From IMG/VR virus record IMGVR_UViG_3300035698_002488, positions 1 through 27,777 of that record: a stretch of 27,777 bases of DNA. One strand, 5' to 3'. Numbering within the stretch: position 1 is the first letter of the stretch; the number at the start of each line of letters is the position of its first letter. Positions 24,186-27,777 of this stretch are shown one piece after another. The position numbers and the translations under genes were made by a program. Origin of the DNA: a virus. The notes under the pieces were generated by a model that saw nothing but the letters and a program-made list of their open reading frames with translations, was not told where the DNA came from and searched no databases.

Positions 24186-25276
24186 TGGCTGACGCGTGGG
24201 TAAACTTAGCAACTAAATCAACGAGTGATACGGTGGCGGCTGCCGATCCTAATACTTTAATGGAGAACATCAGAGTAGTGGGTGGAAACGGAACTTCAGC
24301 GCCATCGTCAGATATTGAGACTCTATCTACCGCGAACAACTACATCATCAACGGAGCAATGCAGGTTGCACAGGAGCAGACGACTGTCAATTTGACGGGG
24401 ACACAAGATGATTATGTTTGTGATAATTTCAAATTTTCTCAATTATTATCTGCTGGTGAATGTACTGTATCACAATCCACAGAAGCGCCTGACGGGTTTT
24501 ATTATTCATCTAAAGTCGATATTACACAGATAGACGCATCTATCGCTATCGGAGAGTTTGCACATTTCACGGCCTTCGTGGAGGGTTTTAATTATGCTTC
24601 CATTAAGGACAAAGAGGTCACGCGAGGATTCTGGGTACGATCAGCAAAGACTGGTACTTTTTGCGTCTCGGTCATGAACAACGGATCAGACAGGAGTTAT
24701 GTCAGTGATATAACAATATCTGTAGCGGATACATGGGAATATAAAACCGTAACAATAACCTTAGATCAAACAGTCGGGACAGAGGATTACACAACAGGAA
24801 TAGGCATACAATTATTATTTACTCTTGCGTGTGGTTCTACATTCCAGACAACAGCGGATGCATGGCAGACTGGTGAATTTTACGCTTCAGCCAATCAGGA
24901 CAACTGGTTTGACCATGTTGACAATGATTTCTACATCACCGGAGCACAGTTGAACCTCGGCAGTACAGCACTACCGTTTCAGCATGAGGATATCGCAACT
25001 GTTCTGGCGAAGTGTCAGAGGTATTATGAAATAACAACTTTTGACATTTTATCACCAGTTAACGCTTTGAATGATGTTATTGGTGGCTGGTGTTTTTACG
25101 TTGTTACTAAGAGAACGGATGTTGCGCCAGCATTTTCTGCTCATAGCGGTACTGCCGTTGGGGTTGCGCAAAATGTTATTCATAATATTTACGGTTGCCA
25201 AGTATACTATTTTGCGACTGGAGCTAACGTAGCAGCAGAGGGAAGGGACACTGTAACCACAGACGCCAGATTCTAA
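24185..25276 (+). CDS. Tail fibre protein with jelly-roll binding module
   Basis: 363 aa. NNYIINGAMQVAQEQ (about 52-66) is the usual opening of a jelly-roll module found in phage fibres (N.LINGdfqvwQ). The closing element FYITGAQLNLGSTALPFQHE followed by LAKCQRYYE (about 248-282) is the matching end, as in many fibre and carbohydrate-binding proteins. The last 80 residues or so (GGWCFYVVTKRTDVAPAFSA to TVTTDARF) form a beta-rich receptor-binding tip. It starts in a TAATG overlap with the FN3 protein. Gly- and Ser-poor, without a long coiled coil. Likely the main host-binding fibre. Confidence 0.78.
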   Translation: MADAWVNLATKSTSDTVAAADPNTLMENIRVVGGNGTSAPSSDIETLSTANNYIINGAMQVAQEQTTVNLTGTQDDYVCDNFKFSQLLSAGECTVSQSTEAPDGFYYSSKVDITQIDASIAIGEFAHFTAFVEGFNYASIKDKEVTRGFWVRSAKTGTFCVSVMNNGSDRSYVSDITISVADTWEYKTVTITLDQTVGTEDYTTGIGIQLLFTLACGSTFQTTADAWQTGEFYASANQDNWFDHVDNDFYITGAQLNLGSTALPFQHEDIATVLAKCQRYYEITTFDILSPVNALNDVIGGWCFYVVTKRTDVAPAFSAHSGTAVGVAQNVIHNIYGCQVYYFATGANVAAEGRDTVTTDARF

Positions 25277-25289
25277 AAGGAGAAATAAA

Positions 25290-25712
25290 ATGAAATACGA
25301 TTATTACATAACAATAGACACAGACAACAATGTCACTGACTCTTTCACCACAGGGTTTCACCCTCCAGAAGTTGGGGACATTTGTGTGAAAGAAAACCAG
25401 TCAGAGAGATGTTGGTCATTAAATTTGATAGATCAAGCAACGCGACAGTATCGGTTAGTCAGGGACGAATCAGATCAAAGAGGGTACAGAGAGAAAACAG
25501 AAGAAGAAATAATGATACCTGGAGTTGTCGCAGAGATTGAACAGAATCAGAAGTTAAGTAATATCAGAGGCTATCAAATATTTCTATTCAAGGCACTATC
25601 ACAGCTTATAACGAAATTATTAGCTGACGGTGTAGTTTCAGCAAACGACTTTGACGCAGACACAAGGGCGGAGTATATTGCAATCAAAGCACTTATAGAT
25701 TCACTCGATTAA
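25290..25712 (+). CDS. Tail-fibre associated protein (possible assembly chaperone)
   Basis: 140 aa with a strong AAAAGGAG site. The N-terminal 75 residues are beta-rich and charged (YDYYITIDTDNNVTDSFTTG, CVKENQSERCWSLNLIDQAT). The C-terminal 65 residues are helical (YQIFLFKALSQLITKLLADG, DTRAEYIAIKALIDSLD). Fibre genes in many phages are followed by an assembly chaperone of this size, and the first part has the look of one, but no firm motif is seen. It could equally be a structural cap. Confidence 0.45.
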   Translation: MKYDYYITIDTDNNVTDSFTTGFHPPEVGDICVKENQSERCWSLNLIDQATRQYRLVRDESDQRGYREKTEEEIMIPGVVAEIEQNQKLSNIRGYQIFLFKALSQLITKLLADGVVSANDFDADTRAEYIAIKALIDSLD

Positions 25713-25741
25713 ATTTAACGTACAGGACAAAGGCACATGAC

Positions 25742-25948
25742 ATGCAAGACCTTAGCACGAACCAGATCATTACTATTGTTAGCGGAGCTTTTACTGTACT
25801 CGTCGGGATTATTGTTGCTAATATCAGGGCTAATATGACTGGAGTCAAGACAAGCATTGACTTGCTATTCAGGGAGCACAACAAGACACAATCACAATTA
25901 GATAAACTTCAGGGTGAGCACAATGCAACCTGTCGACGAGTGGATTGA
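25742..25948 (+). CDS. Small membrane protein of the lysis cassette (holin-like or i-spanin-like)
   Basis: 68 aa. One membrane segment near the N-terminus (IITIVSGAFTVLVGIIVANI, residues 9-28) is followed by a charged helix with coiled-coil spacing (IDLLFREHNKTQSQLDKLQG). An N-terminal anchor with a soluble C-terminal coil is the plan of an inner-membrane spanin (Rz-like). A single-span holin of the N-out class is also possible. The lysis-like genes that follow support a lysis role. ATG 25742 has AAAGG eight bases upstream; ATG 25737 is in another frame and too close. It overlaps the next gene by 26 bases. Confidence 0.55.
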   Translation: MQDLSTNQIITIVSGAFTVLVGIIVANIRANMTGVKTSIDLLFREHNKTQSQLDKLQGEHNATCRRVD

Positions 25949-26081
25949 TGTCTATATCGATGTCCGTGATAAGTTCTGTGGGCGATGCGATGCGAAGTGT
26001 ACGCCAGAACGTAGATTGTATTGTGTCGAGCAGTTCCTGTATATTACTGAGATGTGGGAGTTGAGCAATGATAATAACTGA
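25923..26081 (+). CDS. Small Cys-rich protein, 52 aa
   Basis: Begins MQPVDEWIDVYIDVRDKFCG and carries four cysteines, C19-x2-C22-x3-C26-x7-C34 (FCGRCDAKCTPERRLYCV), which could bind a metal ion or a cluster. It overlaps the membrane protein before it (26 bases) and the endolysin gene after it (14 bases), so it is probably translated as part of the lysis cassette. No family recognised. Soluble, no signal peptide. Confidence 0.6.
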   Translation: MQPVDEWIDVYIDVRDKFCGRCDAKCTPERRLYCVEQFLYITEMWELSNDNN

Positions 26082-26664
26082 CGCTGATACTATAGTCAAG
26101 ATAAAAGAATTGTACAATATGAACGGTGGCGAGTGGGAACATGTCAACCTGTTCGGAATTGGCAACGATGAAGGCGACAATAACTGGAATGACGTTCTTG
26201 GCATGGTAACAGATGACTGTCTGATTCTATCGCAAGGCACAACGAAGCCGGGGACTCCGGCAACACTCAAGCATAAGGTTGGTGCTGATCACCTTGCACC
26301 AGGATTCTACAAGCACAAGTGGGCGTTGGGATGGCATGGGGCGAAAGGTAAGTATTACCGACACAAAGCCTTTATCCAGGGACACCGCAAGATTGACACG
26401 GTGAGAGACACCAACCGCAACGGGCAGATTGATCCAAGTGATTTAATTGTGAACGATGCAGAGTGGTGGGGAATCAACATACATACGGTGGTTGGCAATC
26501 CTGACCACGTTGGGAATTGGTCGTGGGGATGCCAGGTGATAGCACATAGCCCGACGTTCAAAGAGATGGTCAAGCAAGCAGAGAAGGCCGACCAGTCACT
26601 TTTTAGTTATCTGCTCATGCCGTTGAAATCAGAGAATAAATTTCTATACAAGATGGGGATATAA
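26068..26664 (+). CDS. Putative endolysin with L,D-transpeptidase-like (YkuD-type) cysteine motif
   Basis: 198 aa. The N-terminal 60 residues contain HVNLFGIGNDEGDNNWNDVL and later PGFYKHKWALGWHGAKGKYY, a layout I associate with phage and bacterial cell-wall proteins of unknown chemistry. WWGINIHTVVGNPDHVGNWS (133-152) followed by WGCQVI (153-158) has the H...SxGC order of YkuD catalytic sites (H139, C155), which form or cut peptide bonds in peptidoglycan. A calcium-loop-like DTNRNGQID (114-122) lies just before. Position in a lysis cassette makes cell-wall cleavage the likely role. No signal peptide, so export would need the holin-like partner. GGGAG precedes the ATG. Confidence 0.6.
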   Translation: MIITDADTIVKIKELYNMNGGEWEHVNLFGIGNDEGDNNWNDVLGMVTDDCLILSQGTTKPGTPATLKHKVGADHLAPGFYKHKWALGWHGAKGKYYRHKAFIQGHRKIDTVRDTNRNGQIDPSDLIVNDAEWWGINIHTVVGNPDHVGNWSWGCQVIAHSPTFKEMVKQAEKADQSLFSYLLMPLKSENKFLYKMGI

Positions 26665-26666
26665 TC

Positions 26667-26822
26667 ATGGCATCAAAATTTAAACTCGCAATCGAGAGCA
26701 TCATGGCAATACTGTCAAGCTCTAAGAAATTCTGGAGAGCAGTCATTCTGATATTTGTATTGGGCCTGACATCGGCATCAATCTTCGGACTGTATCTATT
26801 AGTCAAGGAGTTGATGAAGTGA
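26667..26822 (+). CDS. Single-span membrane protein, 51 aa (holin-like)
   Basis: Begins MASKFKLAIESIMAILSSSK, an amphipathic helix, then one hydrophobic span (AVILIFVLGLTSASIFGLYL, about 25-44) and a short basic-acidic tail KELMK. This is a minimal lysis-protein layout. It starts two bases after the endolysin stop and ends in a GTGA overlap with the lipoprotein gene. It may be the holin or an antiholin; the membrane protein at 25742 is the rival candidate. Confidence 0.6.
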   Translation: MASKFKLAIESIMAILSSSKKFWRAVILIFVLGLTSASIFGLYLLVKELMK

Positions 26823-27094
26823 GATATATAATAATAGTTCTATCACTCTTTATAATTTCATGCCAGACATCTCCCAACCGAGAGGACTATCCATGTCCTG
26901 AGTGCTACATGGCAGCCGACCTTGTTTTCCGTATGCAGGAAGCACCGGACAAGAGTTCAATTGTGTCAGCCATAACAGCTTGCACGGATGCGATGAAAGA
27001 GAAACGTTATCTTGACAGAATGAAATATTGCACAAAGTCAACACCTGATGGAATGACCAACCGCGAGTGTATGGCGATATTGAATCAAAAGTAA
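26819..27094 (+). CDS. Small lipoprotein (possible outer-membrane spanin-like lysis protein)
   Basis: 91 aa from GTG 26819, with AAGGAG nine bases or so upstream. MRYIIIVLSLFIISCQTS is a signal peptide with a lipobox, IISC, giving a lipid-modified cysteine at 15. The rest is Cys-rich (C26, C29, C55, C71, C84) and could form disulphide bonds outside the cytoplasm. Outer spanins (Rz1) are short lipoproteins in this place of lysis cassettes, but they are usually Pro-rich, which this is not. It may instead be an entry-blocking or lysis-timing lipoprotein. It is the last gene before the terminator. Confidence 0.6.
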   Translation: MRYIIIVLSLFIISCQTSPNREDYPCPECYMAADLVFRMQEAPDKSSIVSAITACTDAMKEKRYLDRMKYCTKSTPDGMTNRECMAILNQK

Positions 27095-27129
27095 GCCATC
27101 TTAATATGCAACCTCCAGAAAGTTTATTA

Positions 27130-27160
27130 AATCCTGCTGCCCGGTGGGGTTCTTTTTTTT
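27130..27160 (+). terminator. Terminator at the end of the late operon
   Basis: AATCC (27130-27134) can pair with GGGTT (27147-27151), or CCC with GGG inside it (27140-27148), and an eight-base T run follows at 27153-27160. The hairpin is imperfect but the T run is strong. It closes the late structural and lysis operon, before the tRNA-like gene. Confidence 0.6.
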
Positions 27161-27201
27161 GCTTGCAATTATTCAGGAAGTTTGTAAATTATAGATAGTA
27201 T

Positions 27202-27299
27202 CGGAGAGTGGCGGAATTGGTAGACGCAATCTTATGATATGCTGCACTATGGCCTGTGCCGTAGGAACTCAGTTACAGGTTTGAGTCCTGTCTCTCCGA
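27202..27299 (+). tRNA. Leucine-type (class II) tRNA-like gene with abnormal anticodon region
   Basis: The outer parts are those of a class II tRNA. The acceptor stem is a perfect seven pairs, CGGAGAG (27202-27208) with CTCTCCG (27292-27298), then A. TG GCGGAATTGGTAGACGC forms a leucine-like D arm (GCG with CGC). ACAGG TTTGAGT CCTGT (27275-27291) forms the T arm, with T in place of the usual C56. A long variable hairpin CTATGGC/GCCGTAG (27247-27264) is clear. Between D and T arms there are 47 bases, about 16 more than in E. coli tRNA-Leu(CAA), and I cannot fold a normal five-pair anticodon stem, so the anticodon is undecided. No CCA is encoded. It may be a decayed, inserted or non-standard tRNA. 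Confidence 0.6.
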
Positions 27300-27318
27300 T
27301 GCATTTACTCCGTAGTCA

Positions 27319-27351
27319 GAAAATCCCGTGATCATTCGCGGGGTTTTCTTT
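27319..27351 (+). terminator. Rho-independent terminator after the tRNA-like gene
   Basis: GAAAATCCCG (27319-27328) pairs with CGGGGTTTTC (27339-27348) over ten positions (one G-T pair) with a ten-base loop, followed by TTT. A-rich on the 5' arm and T-rich on the 3' arm, so it may work in both directions. It separates the tRNA-like gene from the next transcription unit. Confidence 0.85.
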
Positions 27352-27436
27352 ATGCACTACACATCCAAGTAGTTATTAACGTCCCACCAGATCGTCACAG
27401 GAGCACACAGTGGGCGTCTGTGAGATATCCTGCACA

Positions 27437-27452
27437 TTGACAGCACCGTCAA
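27437..27452. promoter_or_regulatory. Short inverted repeat, possible operator
   Basis: TTGAC (27437-27441) and GTCAA (27448-27452) face each other across AGCACC. It lies about 40 bases upstream of the promoter -35 box at 27493, itself TTGAC. A repressor or activator could bind here. Five-base arms also occur by chance, so this is tentative. The stretch 27352-27551 holds no gene that I can support. Confidence 0.3.
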
Positions 27453-27492
27453 CAAAAAACGTAACTTTTTCTATAAATATGTAAAAAAGTAG

Positions 27493-27521
27493 TTGACGTT
27501 ATCTATATATATAGTTATATT
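27493..27521 (+). promoter_or_regulatory. Sigma70-type promoter for the downstream unit
   Basis: TTGACG (27493-27498), exactly 17 bases, then TATATT (27516-27521): near-consensus boxes at optimal spacing. The spacer contains a 12-base palindrome CTATATATATAG (27503-27514), where a repressor could sit. It drives the small gene at 27552 and likely an early operon beyond the window. Confidence 0.8.
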
Positions 27522-27551
27522 ATATATAGAAATTAAGAAAGGGGAAACAAA

Positions 27552-27755
27552 ATGAAAAATGACAAAATAGAATCGCTGGAATTGATCTTGAAAAATAAAA
27601 ACTGTGACGGTATCCAATGCGCGTTCTGTCCATTTGATCCTACTGACTGTGGAATGGGAATGATGGATCACGCTAACATATCCAGAGCAGACGGAGCAAA
27701 AAAACTATACGAGAACGCGGTGAATCTGAAAAAACACATGGATAGATATAAATAA
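27552..27755 (+). CDS. Small Cys-rich phage protein (possible zinc-binding)
   Basis: 67 aa with an AAAGGGGA site. Residues 18-33 hold CDGIQCAFCPFDPTDC (C18, C23, C26, C33), the form C-x4-C-x2-C-P-F seen in small phage proteins of unknown role that probably bind zinc. The rest is a charged helix (ADGAKKLYENAVNLKKHMDR). It is the first gene after a strong promoter, so it is probably expressed early or by host RNA polymerase. It may regulate host or phage transcription, but nothing in the sequence shows that. Confidence 0.7.
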   Translation: MKNDKIESLELILKNKNCDGIQCAFCPFDPTDCGMGMMDHANISRADGAKKLYENAVNLKKHMDRYK

Positions 27756-27777
27756 AATAGCATAGTCACTCTGAAGA

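Noticed and set aside
25737-25838. Second, very hydrophobic 33-codon frame (MTCKTLARTRSLLLLAELLL...) overlapping the 25742 membrane gene
   Set aside because: Its ATG is only three bases from the AAAGG site, and a hydrophobic alternate frame is expected wherever a T-rich membrane segment is encoded. A nested lysis gene is possible but unsupported.
1-27777. CRISPR array, insertion sequence or transposase
   Set aside because: No evenly spaced repeats, transposase motifs or terminal inverted repeats were seen on either strand.

Overview
The window is the late (structural and lysis) half of a tailed double-stranded DNA phage or prophage. Every gene reads on the + strand, and neighbouring genes mostly overlap by a few bases (often ATGA). 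The order follows the lambda plan: small and large terminase, a gpW-like joiner, portal, maturation protease, major capsid, gpFII-like joiner, tail terminator, major tail tube, G/GT chaperones with a -1 frameshift, tape measure, tail-tip and fibre proteins, lysis genes. The long-tailed siphovirus form is inferred from the tape measure, tube protein and frameshifted chaperone, with no sheath gene seen. Shine-Dalgarno sites are clear, so the host is a bacterium. A lipoprotein in the lysis cassette hints at a Gram-negative-type envelope, but I cannot name the host.

Layout: 69-6205 packaging and head. 6224-6251 is a terminator-like hairpin directly after the capsid gene. 6255-15595 is a cargo block of about 9.3 kb placed between the capsid gene and the head-tail joining genes. 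15576-19822 holds tail shaft and assembly genes. 19815-25712 holds tail tip and fibres, including a beta-helix protein with an inserted six-repeat propeller. 25742-27094 is a lysis cassette. 27100-27350 holds a terminator, an odd leucine-type tRNA-like gene and a second terminator. 27352-27777 starts another transcription unit, with a strong sigma70-type promoter and a small Cys-rich protein gene.

The cargo block is the most striking part. It encodes two sialic/nonulosonic acid synthase (NeuB) homologues, one fused to a cupin and the other without the usual SAF domain. It also encodes a CMP-sugar synthetase (NeuA family), a BcbF-like HAD phosphatase, an MptE/Maf-like (DUF115) putative glycosyltransferase, a GT29-like putative sialyltransferase, a GT8 glycosyltransferase, two SAM methyltransferases, a five-bladed-propeller glycosidase-like protein, two beta-structured fibre/spike-like proteins and two tiny unknown proteins. 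The genes are coupled by ATGA-type overlaps and lie inside the structural operon.

My working hypothesis is that the phage makes and activates a nonulosonic acid late in infection and attaches it to its own virion proteins, either the fibre/spike proteins encoded in the block or the capsid. The alternative is modification of the host surface glycan. Family assignments are from motifs read by eye; the combined function is inference.
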